Below are positions 1 through 11,807 of a DNA stretch of 64,000 nt, piece by piece. The stretch is from NCBI GenBank assembly GCA_947359465.1, contig OX375876.1, positions 122,817,444 through 122,881,443 of the forward strand, read 5' to 3'. This stretch comes from Metellina segmentata (lineage: Eukaryota > Arthropoda > Arachnida > Araneae > Tetragnathidae). The notes below the pieces were generated by a model. It ran no database searches. It worked only from the letters and a program-made list of their open reading frames with translations, and had not been told where the DNA came from. The position numbers and the translations under genes are program-made. How positions within the stretch are numbered: position 1 is the first letter of the stretch; every line of letters begins with the position of its first letter.

Positions 1-2088
1 TTACTCCATTTCTTACTGTCAACACTCCATTTCTTACTGCCATCACTCCATTTCTTACTGTCATCACTCCATTTCTTACTGCCATCACTCCATTTCTTAC
101 TGCCATTACTCCATTTCTTACTGTCAACACTCCATTTCTTACTGCCATTACTCCATTTTTTACTGTCAACACTCCATATCTTACTGCCATTACTCCATTT
201 CTTACTGTCATCACTCCATTTCTTACTGCCATTACTCCATTTCTTACTGTCATCACTCCATTTCTTACTGCCATCACTCCATTTCTTACTGTCATCACTC
301 CATTTCTTACTGTCATCACTCCATTTCTTACTGCCATCACTCCATTTCTTACTGTCATCACTCCATTTCTTACTGTCATCACTCCATTTCTTACTGCCAT
401 CACTCCATTTCTTACTGCCATTACTCCATTTCTTACTGTCAATACTCCATTTCTTACTGCCATTACTCCATTTCTTACTGTCAACACTCCATTTCTTACT
501 GCCGTTACTCCATTTCTTACTGTCATCACTCCATTTCTTACTGCCATCACTCCATTTCTTACTGTCATCACTCCATTTCTTACTGCCATTACTCCATTTC
601 TTACTGTCAACACTCCATTTCTTACTGCCATCACTCCATTTCTTACTGTCATCACTCCATTTCTTACTGTCATCACTCCATTTCTTACTGCCATCACTCC
701 ATTTCTTACTGTCATCACTCCATTTCTTACTGTCATCACTCTATTTCTTACTGCCATCACTCCATTTCTTACTGTCAACACTCCATTTCTTACTGTCATC
801 ACTCCATTTCTTACTGTCATCACTCCATTTCTTACTGCCATCACTCCATTTCTTACTGTCATCACTCCATTTCTTACTGCCATCACTCCATTTCTTACTG
901 TCATCACTCCATTTCTTACTGCCATCACTCCATTTATTACTGCCATTACTCCATTTCTTACTGTCATCACTCCATTTCTTACTGCCATTACTCCATTTCT
1001 TACTGTCAACACTCCATTTCTTACTGCCATCACTCCATTTCTTACTGTCATCACTCCATTTCTTACTGTCATCACTCCATTTCTTACTGCCATCACTCCA
1101 TTTCTTACTGTCATCACTCCATTTCTTACTGTCATCACTCCATTTCTTACTGCCATCACTCCATTTCTTACTGTCATCACTCCATTTCTTACTGTCATCA
1201 CTCCATTTCTTACTGCCATCACTCCATTTCTTACTGTCATCACTCCATTTCTTACTGTCATCACTCCATTTCTTACTGTCATCACTCCATTTCTTACTGC
1301 CATCACTCCATTTCTTACTGCCATTACTCCATTTCTTACTGTCAATACTCCATTTCTTACTGCCATTACTCCATTTCTTACTGTCAACACTCCATTTCTT
1401 ACTGCCGTTACTCCATTTCTTACTGTCATCACTCCATTTCTTACTGCCATCACTCCATTTCTTACTGTCATCACTCCATTTCTTACTGCCATTACTCCAT
1501 TTCTTACTGTCAACACTCCATTTCTTACTGCCATCACTCCATTTCTTACTGTCATCACTCCATTTCTTACTGTCATCACTCCATTTCTTACTGCCATCAC
1601 TCCATTTCTTACTGTCATCACTCCATTTCTTACTGTCATCACTCTATTTCTTACTGCCATCACTCCATTTCTTACTGTCAACACTCCATTTCTTACTGTC
1701 ATCACTCCATTTCTTACTGTCATCACTCCATTTCTTACTGCCATCACTCCATTTCTTACTGTCATCACTCCATTTCTTACTGCCATCACTCCATTTCTTA
1801 CTGCCATCACTCCATTTCTTACTGTCAACACTCCATTTCTTACTGTCATCACTCCATTTCTTACTGCCATTACTCCATTTCTTACTGTCAACACTCCATT
1901 TCTTACTGCCATCACTCCATTTCTTACTGTCATCACTCCATTTCTTACTGTCATCACTCCATTTCTTACTGCCATCACTCCATTTCTTACTTCCATTACT
2001 CCATTTCTTACTGCCATCACTCCATTTCTTACTGCCATCATTTCTTACTGTCATCACGCCATTTCTTACTGTCATCACTCCATTTCAA
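1..2088. repeat. 21-bp minisatellite with a 903-bp higher-order repeat
   Basis: About 99 head-to-tail copies of a 21-bp unit (CACTCCATTTCTTACTGTCAT, with GTC/GCC and ATC/AAC/ATT variants). Rare variants recur exactly 903 bp (43 units) apart: GTCAATACTCC at 438 and 1341, GCCGTTACTCC at 501 and 1404, ACTCTATTT at 738 and 1641. So a block of about 545 bp (roughly 350-895) was duplicated at about 1253-1798. Because 21 is a multiple of three, the minus strand reads as a heptapeptide SKKWSDG/N/V repeat, broken where the rare variant makes a TAG. I take this as non-coding. The array begins before the window; its right edge is degenerate (2035-2088). Confidence 0.97.
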
Positions 2089-2170
2089 CCGGTACAGAGT
2101 GAAAGACTGATGAAAGTGTTTTTTTCATGTTGAGAAACATGTCCATGGTCAAAATTTGGTCACGGGTAGA

Positions 2171-2452
2171 TAGGTAGGTAATTAACGTCGCAATGGAATA
2201 ACATAACGAGCTATGGACGACGGTCGGGGATTAATCCGGAAAGGAACGATCCAAGGACAATGCCTTGTAATTTCAACCACGGTCAGATGACGAGAACACC
2301 ACATGAGCTGGCACCCCACTCCCCAAACTTCCCCACCACGCCAACAGACACTTGAAGCCACGACAGATTTATCATATACCAGCCCCCCTGTACACGACGG
2401 TCTGACCTAACCGAGCTTTCCGTTGCTCTTCCAACTGGGCTACCCAATTTGG
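2171..2452 (-). mobile_element. tRNA-derived SINE, head type B
   Basis: Minus-strand SINE copy. On the plus strand it opens with the 3' tail (TAGGTAGGTAATTAACGTCG), followed by the shared body (ACCACGGTCAGATGACGAG, CACCCCACTCCCCAAACTTCC). It ends in a diverged tRNA-like head containing GTTGCTCTTCCAACTGGGCT. The head differs from that of the copies at 4853 or 17298 (see findings). Confidence 0.8.
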
Positions 2453-3530
2453 TCACGGGGCTCAAAGTTCTTTCGGACAGTCGTTCCTTGCTTTTAGGGA
2501 ACCCCACTTCGCTCTCGGAGTCACTGGTCTACGTCAATAAACTTTTTATCGCTCACCCTTCACTCCCGATGCATTCACGGATGAAGAAATCGGCTCCAAC
2601 AACAACCGGCCCACATTCTGCAAGGGCTATGAATACAACCAAGGGAGAGAGAAAAAAAAATTATTTTGGGGTATTAAGAATACCCCTTTCTTCTCTAATC
2701 TGATTACTACCATCAACCTGCTCAAGGGCCAAACCGCATCATTTCGGAGGAATGCCGAGCGGTATAAAAATAACCGTGGGCGTTTGGAACAGATCATAAA
2801 AATCTGAAAACGCAATAAAATGAGCAGGATGACAGAAATTATTTATGATGGAAGGGGAACGCGAAAGTACTGGCTACTCCTTTTAAGCGTCCCTTTTTCC
2901 ATCCCCCAACTCGGAGAAAAAATTAGAAGCTCATTTCGGATTCATTAAGTATTTTACAGCTGAATTCGGGGGGTAGGGTCAGAGAACAGCTATTATATTT
3001 GGATCCCCCGATTGGATACTTCGATTAAGCGAAAATATGGCACTGTTTTTCGTAAGGATTAGAGAAAAAAATTCCAAAAAGATAAAAACATCATAAAAGT
3101 TTTATGTGGCATCAAAAAAGTGCATATTTCCGAAATTGAAGAACTGGTATGCGATCAGAGTTAGAGGAAACTAGCGATTTTCTTCATACATTGTTGTTTT
3201 GAGTTTAAACATCCATAATTTATCGCAATTTGGCTTATAGAACGTTTTTATTTGTTTTTCAAACAAGAGAACATATGATCAAATATACAAGATTTCATTT
3301 ACTGAAATCAACCGTAATTGGTACTATTATTCAACTGATTTACTTTTTTCTCAACACGGTTTACCAGTTGATCATTAGTGATTTAAAGAAATCCGAATAC
3401 ATTCTTTTCGCGTTTTCAGGATCGATAGTAAAGTTGTTTATTTACTTTACATGTATAAATAATTATTCACTTTGTATTTAATTAAAAATGTGTGACAATT
3501 TTTCGATTACAAAGGTTCTTTTCTCTTTAT

Positions 3531-3533
<3 letters not shown>
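2453..3533. other. No recognisable gene
   Basis: AT-rich intergenic sequence. Open frames at 2449-2703, 2627-2815 and 3230-3481 show no recognisable domain. Confidence 0.5.

Positions 3534-3572
<39 letters not shown>
3534..3572. repeat. (CT)n microsatellite
   Basis: Uninterrupted TC/CT dinucleotide run of about 39 bp. Confidence 0.98.
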
Positions 3573-3574
<2 letters not shown>

Positions 3575-3707
3575 TTAAGAATACATAAATCTAGATAAAT
3601 TAACCTGAAATGAGTTTATTATTCTCTTAAAATTATCAGAAAAGAAGTAAGGTTTTGGTGTTACCATTCCCAAACAAAAGCAGAAATTAAAATGATGCCC
3701 GAATGAA

Positions 3708-3920
3708 CATATGCCTTGGTTTTACATAAAGTAAGCTAATTAATTGAGATGTGTTTTGTTTCAATATGCAATACATATTTAGCCGATAATTGTGTTTTAC
3801 CTCTGTTTTTGATTTGACGGCAGTTTTCGAAATTCGGATTAAATACCTGCAGAACAATTGCAATGGCTCAGAGTTGTGTTGCAGAACCCTGAATATAATT
3901 ATGCTCTTGGGTCCCGTGTA
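3708..3920 (+). repeat. Dispersed repeat, copy 1 (partner 23484-23700)
   Basis: Shares a series of blocks with 23484-23700: ATGCCTTGGTTTTA, AGCCGATAATTG, CTGCAGAACAATTGCAAT, TTGCAGAAC.CTGAATATAAT. Similarity is clear by eye, roughly three-quarters identical with small indels. No coding capacity or terminal repeat was recognised, so the family is unassigned. Confidence 0.7.
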
Positions 3921-4852
3921 ACAAAAGATGACTGCATAGCTCAAACCAAATCCAATTTATATTTCAAATTAAAAAGTATGATATCAAAATCAACGACTTA
4001 TTGTCTTCTAACAGCCTCTGAAGGGCTCACTACGCCAAAAAATAAATGTTTTATTGAAACTTTACGCGTTGCCGACAGTTTTCCATTAACAGCTCAGCAT
4101 GGCGACTTCTACCGCAAACAAAAACACGAAAATATCGAGCAAGCAAACTCAACCTACAAACATCGCTAACACACACCAGCAAACGTAACCGCAGAATGTC
4201 ACGGACGCGATGCATCCTCCGTCTCGTGGCGTATCCTACTCAAACAAACAACCCACAATAGCGGGTTTCATTCCCCGAGACTGCTGTATTACCCCCTCAA
4301 TTAACAAGATGGCCTGAGCTGCAAGAAAGAAGGTTGTTGTTGCAGAGGGCTCCTCTCTCTAAACAACCATAACGGTATTTGTCTAAGATCCCGACCGTGT
4401 CGCTGGGCCTTGCAACAGCGCGCAGCAACCAAAGAATGGGCGGGGATGGAATTATTCCGCGAAAGGCCGACGATTAATTCGCATTCACTAATTGTTGCGG
4501 AAGTGTTTGTGGGCAAGGTCGCGTTCAACAGGTGGGCGACTGGAAGCTGCCTTCGCAAAAATTCCGATTTGATACCTGAACCCGAATGCCTTCGATTTTC
4601 TTTCTTCTTTGGGTATTGTTTCGTTAATTTTGTCTGGAGCAAGTTTGATTAATGATTGGCGTGCTGGTGGTGAGAAATGGGAAACAAAGACAGCTTTTGT
4701 TGTGGAGGTTTTGCTCCAGAATAGCCCTCGGAGTAACCCGATGGCTTGCTTTGCTAAACATACCGACAAAGGATTGGAGAGCAAGGGTAAATAAGTTTGC
4801 AAATATGGTATTTACAAACTGGAGGGGGCCCACATTTTTATATCATATGAAT
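3921..4852. other. No recognisable gene; GC-richer patch
   Basis: 4050-4800 is less AT-rich than its surroundings and carries overlapping ORFs on both strands (4301-4642 minus, 4410-4652 plus, 4488-4802 minus). None shows a motif I recognise. Confidence 0.4.
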
Positions 4853-5136
4853 AGGCCGACCAAATGGCATAGTGGTTAAAGTGTTAGCCTCTAGATAGGA
4901 AGGTTCCTGGTTCTAATACGGGCATGGATGTTTGTAAGCGAATGATGCAGAGGCAGCTGGTGCACCTTAAATCTCTCGTGGCCGAAAGTCCGAAAGTTGG
5001 GTTGGTGTGGAAGTTTGGAGAGTGGGGTACCACTCCAGATGTTGCCTCGTCATCTGACCGTGGTTCAAAATTAAGTGGCGACACACCGAATGGCTTAGGC
5101 TGGGAGGGTGGTAACTAGTTGAATGTATCAAGTGAA
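4853..5136 (+). mobile_element. tRNA-derived SINE, head type A, alternative 3' tail (copy 1 of tandem pair)
   Basis: Head GCCGACCAAATGGCATAGTG with TTAAAGTGTTAGCCTCTAGA, then the shared body (GTGGAAGTTTGGAGAGTGGG, CATCTGACCGTGGTTCAAAA). Instead of the usual AGCCCGTTGTGTTGCTCTAG tail it ends in GAATGGCTTAGGCTGGG and GGTGGTAACTAGTTGAATG. Confidence 0.88.
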
Positions 5137-5137
5137 T

Positions 5138-5425
5138 AAGCCGACCAGCCGGTATGGTGGTTAAGGTGTTAGCCTCTAGATCGGAAGGTCCCTGGTTTGA
5201 ATCCGGGTCAGGGCATGGATGTTTGCAAGCGTACGGTGTAGAGGTGGCTTCTGCACCTTAAATCTCTCGGTACCGAAAGTCCTCACATTGGGTTGGTGTG
5301 GAAGTTTGGAGAGTGGGGTGCCAGCTCAGATATCGCCTAGTCATGTGACCGTGGTTCAAAATTACGTGGCGATACACCGAATGGCTTAGGCTAGGACGGT
5401 GGTAACTAGTTGAATATCTAAAGAA
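5138..5425 (+). mobile_element. tRNA-derived SINE, head type A, alternative 3' tail (copy 2 of tandem pair)
   Basis: Starts 285 bp after the previous copy in the same orientation and has the same alternative tail (GAATGGCTTAGGCTAGGA, GGTGGTAACTAGTTGAAT). The B-box region reads GGTTTGAATCC. The direct tandem arrangement suggests either tandem duplication of one insertion or insertion into the tail of the first copy. Confidence 0.88.
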
Positions 5426-6025
5426 TATATAGACAATTGTTAATACACTACACACAAACAATTTTTACTCCACGTCCCAGTTCAAAGGAATTCTTTTTTC
5501 GGCGCTCTTCCTCTAGAAAACTATCTCAACTAATAGCAAATTTCAATTATAGTTGTATCTATAAATTTTGGGTTTCCCCAAAATATTTATGTAGATGTGC
5601 ACCTAACTAAAGACTGTTCGTCACGCAATTCCCCAGGACACATTCTAATAGAGATATAAATATTCATATCTATTTATAATGCTATTGTACAGTAAACATG
5701 ACATTACATGACATATTATTGCCGTTCTCTTGGAGGAACCTCTGCAGTCGGAAGTGAGCATAAACACTAACACTGTTATACATTGTAACACTGTTACGAC
5801 CTGTTGTCTTTTTTACAGACTGATCTCCATATGGATCACTTCTCGTATTAACATTAAGGAAAATTACTTTAAAATGACGGATGGTTAATGAAGGTTCCTT
5901 GGAGACACAGCTTCATTGAACCTATTTACACCCCAGAGAATTTTCAGTCAAAAATCTGCGGTAATATTACACGAAGAACTTTCCCTACTCATGATTGGGG
6001 AACTCACTGGCTATGGAGGCATTAT
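5426..6025. other. No recognisable gene
   Basis: AT-rich sequence without recognised coding or repeat structure. Confidence 0.5.
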
Positions 6026-6238
6026 GTGATCACTAGGGCAACTTTTTGCAACAAATGCAACTTTTTTTCACACGTTCTACGTTGCATGTAAAGTGCTAAA
6101 ACCAAAATTCCTCATTCATGGGGTGTATTGTAAGTGAGTTATAACCGCAACATAAATGCAACCACCTGCAACTTTTTAAAATTTAGCTTAAAATTAAATA
6201 GGCAACTATTTAACTATTTTGTAAAGTAATATTTCAGA

Positions 6239-6241
<3 letters not shown>

Positions 6242-6305
<64 letters not shown>
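6242..6305. repeat. (AT)n microsatellite
   Basis: Pure TA dinucleotide run of about 64 bp inside the hAT-derived element. The sister copy at 10739-11619 has a short poly-A here instead, so the run expanded after the copies separated. Confidence 0.98.
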
Positions 6306-6309
<4 letters not shown>

Positions 6310-6605
6310 CAATGCAGATTATTGGAATTCAAAACTTCGTTCACCCAGAGGTGCCAAAACGTTTGCTGAAAATCAGAAGCAGCTACGAATGTTTGATTAG
6401 TCTCATAGAAAAATCGGATTAAAGAGTACGACATTGAGACGGCGAATGAAGATATCAGATCGATGGACTTTAAAGAAAATCTTTACAACCTTAAAACGTA
6501 TCTCAAAAAACGATTTGAAAAAATAATGACCTGACGGTTATTGCTACACTTTCCCGAGATGACTTCCTCCCAAGTCGGTATTTACTGCAGCAACAACGTT
6601 AGGCA

Positions 6606-6740
6606 ACATCTGTCTCTGTTGAGCCAGTTGAGCTCAGTTTTTCAATGTTAAAGAGATTACTGGCCAAGGATCAGCCATTCAACAACGTCAAAGTTCTTCT
6701 GAATTTAAATATGAATAATAATACTTTCGTATACCACTAA
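6606..6740 (+). pseudogene. hAT transposase C-terminal remnant
   Basis: A 44-codon open stretch ending in TAA reads SVEPVELSFSMLKRLLAKDQ near its start. It matches the C-terminal dimerisation segment of hAT transposases, where a Val-Glu-x-Ser-Phe-Ser core is followed by a Lys-x-Leu-Leu helix. The rest of the transposase is deleted, so this is a relic in a non-autonomous derivative. The same 135-bp stretch is intact at 11329-11463 and partly retained at about 50640-50735. Confidence 0.75.
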
Positions 6741-6904
6741 AATTGTCAATAAATTCTGATTTTTTCATGTGTTACGAATAATTTATTTTAGATTTTAGTG
6801 TATCAAAAATAATGCAACTTTATTCCCATAAGTGCAACTTTAGGGAATGATAAATGCAACTTTTCCCATTTTTTTTGCAACAAAAGAGTTGCCCTAGTGA
6901 TCAC

Positions 6905-8536
6905 AGACGGCTGTGTCGAGATTAAGAGTGGCCATACTAACACTCTCAAATTTCAAAATGCACATAAAAAGTTTTCCTGTTTGTCCTGAATGCACGAACG
7001 CATAGTCTTCCCCGGCTTACATGCTTTCGTGTGTCGGTTTGGATTCCCATGGCCTTTTTGAGAATAATTTGACAGTTTTGAACTTTCAAAGAAGAGTGGT
7101 ATCATGGACGGTTTACCATGTGCTAAGCAAAGAGGAATTAGGATTCTATGGCCAACTGCAATTTGCATTTTGCAACATATGAGTCGTTATTTTTGAAAGT
7201 GGTACAAGTCCTTTTTTACATACATCGAGATGTTTAAGGGTTTGCACATGAATTAATTTTAAAATATTGGCAAACACGTTACTCAATTCGAATGATGTTT
7301 TTAACACTATAAACCTGTTACATTTTATTATGCAATAATAATTATTAAAATTGTTAAAGGAAATAAAATCTTTTTTTTTTCTCAGAGTGGACTTATACCG
7401 CTTTCAAAAATAACGGATCACATAATTATTTTGACGAACATAAGTTTAGTGAGTGTATATATTGTCAATGCATAAGTATTTCCTTAAAATATTTTAAGTG
7501 GCAATTTTCTTTGCATTTTATTGCCTCCCTTTACTTCTTTTGATCCTCAAAGCCCCCTATTTCTCTTGGAGTTGCCCCAAGATTCCTTCAGCGCCCTCAG
7601 GGTGTGGACGTGCTCGCTTTGTGAAACTATGATGTAGTAAAACAACCACGGTGAAACGAAGTCTATTCGCCCACTGTAATCAATCATATACCTACGTATG
7701 CGTCTCGTGTCTATGAAAAGATCGTGAATAAAACACAGTGGGTGTTGGTAATGTTTAATTGTCATGTCGCAATTGCCTTTCAATTTTTTTAAATTCCCAC
7801 GATTACTCTACTAGGCTAACATTAATTGCATGGCAAAATCACAATGTCCTATTACCCTTACTTCATAAATATTGTAAACGAAACTATACAAGCGTCGCAG
7901 AGCGGATACGAAAATGCCCATCCACCTCGCCGTGCTGTCACGATCTGTCATTGATCCGTCGAACCCACCAATTATAATTGTCATCAAATGTCATATACGT
8001 GCTAGCAGACGATTCTCGCTCCGTTGCCACGCTCCTAATAACCACTGTGTTGTTACCAATTGAAATTCGGGACACAATTCTGCCACTTCCACTCACAATT
8101 TGCTTCGCACTATTATAACAGATAAATAATACAAGAACTTTATATCTTGTGAAGACTTTATGTGAAGCTTAACAAATTTTAAATTAAGAAATAACTAAAA
8201 CTGACGCCTACCTCGATCAATTTTACGACCGAAAACACTGACACGCCTTCAGAGGTTGCGTCCACAAACTATTTATAACTAAATTAGATAACATTGAGCA
8301 ATTATTCGAATTATTTTTCTCGCAACTCGTTTCAAATTTTTCCGTTACTCTTTAAGCCTTGCAAAGATTCATAGATATAATATGGTTATATATATCAGAA
8401 GAAAAACCAATATCACATGCATTATCTTCATTTATACCTTCCCATTACCTATGTGAAAGTAATTTATAAACCATCAATTAGTTTAATAATTTAATGAAAA
8501 CTATTGAAAAAGTATTCTGTGCGTTTATAAAACCTA
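6905..8536. other. No recognisable gene
   Basis: AT-rich intergenic DNA. Open frames at 6953-7168, 7547-7783 and 7759-7977 show no known motif. Confidence 0.5.
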
Positions 8537-10317
8537 TTAGGAGAGTGCAGAAGTTCTACCATCCGTTTTTTGTGACGATGAAGAAGTGCAAAGAACACCC
8601 AATGTATGTAACTGTACATATTCGCCATTACTATCTATGACCTCTTGCCATCTTTCTGGTAGAAGATGAATCCCACGTCGGTAAAAGTCATGAGTTTTGG
8701 AGTGTAAAAAGTCTGGTATGGCAGTTTTCACACCACCAAGATCATCAAAGATTTTTCGGCTGAAAGAGTTGGTCAACGCACGAAACAAGTGGTAGTCAGT
8801 AGGCGACAAGTCAGAACAGGGAGGGTGGAGTAAAACCTCCCAACCAAACCCCATTATTTTTTGACGAGTCATGACAGCAACATGGGGCCTCTTGTTATCG
8901 TGATGGAGGATAACACCATGCCAATTGACGAGTCTGGGCCTCTTCTCAACCAATGTCTGTCTAACTGAAGACGGTACATGTCGGCATTAATGGTTTGGTT
9001 TGGTGGCAGGACCTCCCTGTGAATTATTCTCTGCACATCCCACTACTCACTCAACACAACCTTCTTAGGATGAAGTTCTGATTTCGACGTCGATGCAGGC
9101 TGTTCAGAAGGCCGACACACAGTCCGTCGACGCCTTATGTTACGGTATATAACCCACTTCTCATCTCCTGTCACAATCCCCGTCAAGACTGGCTCCTTTA
9201 AGTACCGGGAAAGCAAGAAAACACAGGTAGCAATTCGGCGGTCCCGTTGATCTGCAGTAAGCTGATGTAGAACCCAACTTTCTGTTGAAACCAACACTTC
9301 CAGCCGTCTTTCGACTAGGGATGCGACATCAATGTCGATGTTTTCAGAACATCGATGTATTGGAGTCAATGTTTTTGTAACATCGATGTTTATACATGTC
9401 GATGTTTTTACGTTGTCGATGTTTTATTTTTAAATGAAAAAATATCGTTCTAAAATTTTTTTAATTAACAAAGTAGCATAATTTTCATAATCAGCAAATT
9501 GAACATACTTTTAGATCAAAGTGGCCAAGAGTGAAGGGTCTGAAAAGTAGGGATGCGACATCGATGTCTTCAAAACATTGATGTTTTATAAAAACATCGA
9601 CGCATTGGTGCCGATGTCGCATCACTGGTTGCTAAACCAGTTTTAAGAAATGGGGAAAAAAGTTTTAATACACTGAATTTTAAAAACATCGATGCTTTGG
9701 GGGCGATGTATTATCAACATCGATGTTTTAATTTTGAACATCGAAGATTCAAAACATCAATTTTTTGCTGTCGATGTAGCATCACTAGTTGCTAAGCCAG
9801 TTATAAGAAATGCGGGGGGAAAGTTTAAATACACTGTATTTTAAAAACATAGATGTTTTGCTGTCGATGTAGCAACACTAGTTTTAAACCAGTTTTAAAA
9901 AATGGGGGGGGGAGTTTAAATACACTGAATTCTAAAAACATCGATGTTTTTGGGTCGATGTATTATCAACATCGATGTTTTAATTTTGAACATCGATGTT
10001 TCAAAACATCGATGTTTTGCTGTCAATGTCGCATCTCTACGACTGTTGTCCGGTGAAGGTTGAAGGTTTCGGCTAATTCTGGCAAGGTTGGATTCGGGCT
10101 GTTTTTTATGGCTTGATCAAGATACTCTTCTCCAACGAGTGAAGGACGTCCACACCTTGCCTGATCTTGACAGCTTCTGACTCCTTCTCTGAATTTCCAA
10201 AACCATCGACGCCGTGTGTTGTCGTCAGTCACCCATAAACTTGACGTATACTACGGCTGCAGTACTGTCTGTGTAGAACTCGAACAATGTCTCACGTGCA
10301 CTTTATCACTTGCCATG
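8537..10317 (-). pseudogene. Mariner-family transposase, interrupted and decayed
   Basis: Minus-strand mariner (DD34D) transposase relic, most like the Hsmar1/SETMAR group. An ATG at 10315-10317 is followed by DKVHVRHC, then an in-frame stop. A helix-turn-helix region (RRRWFWKFREG, RCGRPS, TLPELAETFNLHRTTV) lies at 10232-10044. After a 724-bp insertion (9316-10039) it resumes at ERRLEVL and runs to TGDEKWVIY (first Asp), LHPKKVVLS, a nonsense codon at about 9041, LPPNQTINADMY, ILHHDNKRPH (second Asp), SDLSPTDYHLF (third Asp) and LPERWQEVIDSNGEYV. The three catalytic Asp positions remain, but stops and the insertion make it non-functional. The terminal inverted repeats were not located confidently. 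Confidence 0.93.
9316..10039. mobile_element. ATCGAT-rich TIR element inserted in the mariner (4-bp target duplication)
   Basis: The ends are inverted: TAGGGATGCGACATC on the left and GTCGCATCTCTA on the right. They are flanked by the 4-bp direct repeat CGAC (9312-9315 and 10040-10043). Removing the element plus one CGAC restores the mariner reading frame (TTV-ERRL), which fixes the boundaries. Inside, ACATCGATGT occurs at least eight times, and blocks containing TTGCTAAACCAGTTTTAAGA and AAGTTTAAATACACTGAATT repeat about three times. Copies of the terminal motif recur internally at 9549, 9612 and 9788, suggesting nested or amplified copies. The superfamily is unassigned; a 4-bp duplication argues against standard hAT, mariner and Harbinger. 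Confidence 0.85.
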
Positions 10318-10738
10318 TTACACCGTTCTAAGATGATATTACAAACGCCTTACTATCAGAAACACCGTGATTTTATATGCTGGGTAACTACACGTTTTAT
10401 TGGAGAACGATTCCGGTCATCACAACGTCATGGGCAACGTTAGTTCAACTGGAAATTTGCAACTCTAAAAACGGGTAGAATTTTTGCACGGCATGGGCAA
10501 CAAAAACGGCAAGCAACAACCAAACACAACCAAAGATAACGCTAATTATGAAGTTTCTATCGGAAAACATCGACATCCTCATTCAATAACACTTGCTTAC
10601 AATTAATTTTAACTATGTTTATTACTTGTTAAAGCGTTTCATCCTATGGCTTTATTATAAATAGCCCTTTTCTTGTTAACTTTTTTGCTTTCAATTAGCA
10701 TAACACTTTGGTATGTTTTCTCCTATTTATATTATAAG
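10318..10738. other. No recognisable gene
   Basis: Flank of the mariner relic; its outer inverted repeat may lie in 10320-10440 but could not be defined by eye. Confidence 0.4.
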
Positions 10739-11619
10739 TAGGGCAACTTTTTGCAACAAATGCAACTTTTTTTTACACGTTCTACTCTGCATGTAAAGTG
10801 CTAAAATCAAAATTACTCCTACATGGGGTGTATTGTAAATGAGTTATAACCACAACATAAATGCAACTTTTTCCATAAATGCAACGTTTTGCATAAATGA
10901 AACTACCTACAACTTTTTAAAATTTAGATTAAAATTAAATAGGCAATTATTTAATTTTGCAAATTTAGCTCAAAATTAAATAGGCAACTATTTAATAACT
11001 ATTTTGTAAAGTAATATTTCGAATGTAAAAAAAAAAACAGACAATGCAGATTATTGGAATGCAAAACTTCGTTCACCCAGAGGTGCCAAAACGTTTGCAG
11101 AAAATCAAAAGCAGCTACGAATGTTTTATTCGTCTCACAGAAAAATCGGATTAAAGAGTACAACATCGAGACGGCGAATGAAGGTATCAGATCGATGGAA
11201 AATCTTTGCAACCTTAAAACATATCTTAAAAAACGATTTGAAAAAATAATGACCTGACGGTTATTGCTACACTTTCCCGAGATGATTTCCTCCCAAGTCG
11301 GTATTTACTGCAGCAACAACGTTAGGCAACATCTGTCTCTGTTGAGCCAGTTGAGCTCAGTTTTTCAATGTTAAAGAGATTACTGGCCAAGGATCAGCCA
11401 TTCAACAACGTCAAAGTTCTTCTGAATTTAATTATGAATAATAATACTTTCGTATACCATTAAAATTGTCAATAAATTCTGATTTTTTCATCTGTTACGA
11501 ATAATTTATTTTAGATTTTAGTGTGTCAAAAATAAATGCAACTTTTTCCCATAAATGCAACTTTAGGGAATGATAGATGCAACTTTTCCCATTTTTACTG
11601 CAACAAAAAAGTTGCCCTA
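10739..11619 (+). mobile_element. hAT-derived non-autonomous element, copy 2
   Basis: 881 bp, with the same TAGGGCAACTTTTTGCAAC start and GTTGCCCTA end as 6034-6896 and nearly identical interior after the AT-run position. Flanks ATTATAAG (10731-10738) and ATTAGGAG (11620-11627) agree at 6 of 8 positions, a decayed 8-bp target duplication. It retains the same transposase C-terminal stretch at 11329-11463 (ELSFSMLKRLLAKDQP). Confidence 0.9.
11329..11463 (+). pseudogene. hAT transposase C-terminal remnant (copy 2)
   Basis: A 44-codon stretch ending in TAA, with the same VELSFSMLKRLLAKDQ signature as 6606-6740. The shared deletion structure shows that copies 1 and 2 derive from the same already-deleted element. 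Confidence 0.72.
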
Positions 11620-11807
11620 ATTAGGAGTATTTTGTTCTTATTTTTACATTGCATAACAGGAACCCTCACATGAGAAGTTTCCACCATTTCAACAATGTAA
11701 TAAGATTGCTTACACGCGTTCAGCAATCGATGGGAGCACTCCTCACGGCAGTTGGTCTCATCTCATTTGTAAAATCAAACTCAACTCGACTAACAATTCC
11801 AAAATTG

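Larger units (their letters stand above)
6034..6896 (+). mobile_element. hAT-derived non-autonomous element, copy 1 (TAGGGCAAC ends)
   Basis: 863-bp element with inverted ends TAGGGCAACTTTTTGCAAC (left) and GCAACAAAAGAGTTGCCCTA (right). It is flanked by the 8-bp direct repeat GTGATCAC at 6026-6033 and 6897-6904, the target-site length of hAT transposons. The motif ATGCAACTTT recurs near both ends, as hAT subterminal repeats do. An internal (AT)n run lies at 6242-6305, and a transposase C-terminus survives at 6606-6740. Closely matched by 10739-11619; a differently deleted relative lies at 50092-50878. Confidence 0.92.

Noticed and set aside
438..1404. CRISPR-like array
   Set aside because: Units are contiguous 21-mers without unique spacers, in an animal-type genome; it is a minisatellite.
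1644..2078. 144-aa ORF of SKKWSDG heptads on the minus strand as a repeat protein gene
   Set aside because: It is a by-product of a 21-bp satellite unit; it is broken by the TAG variant and has no flanking coding sequence, promoter or splice context.
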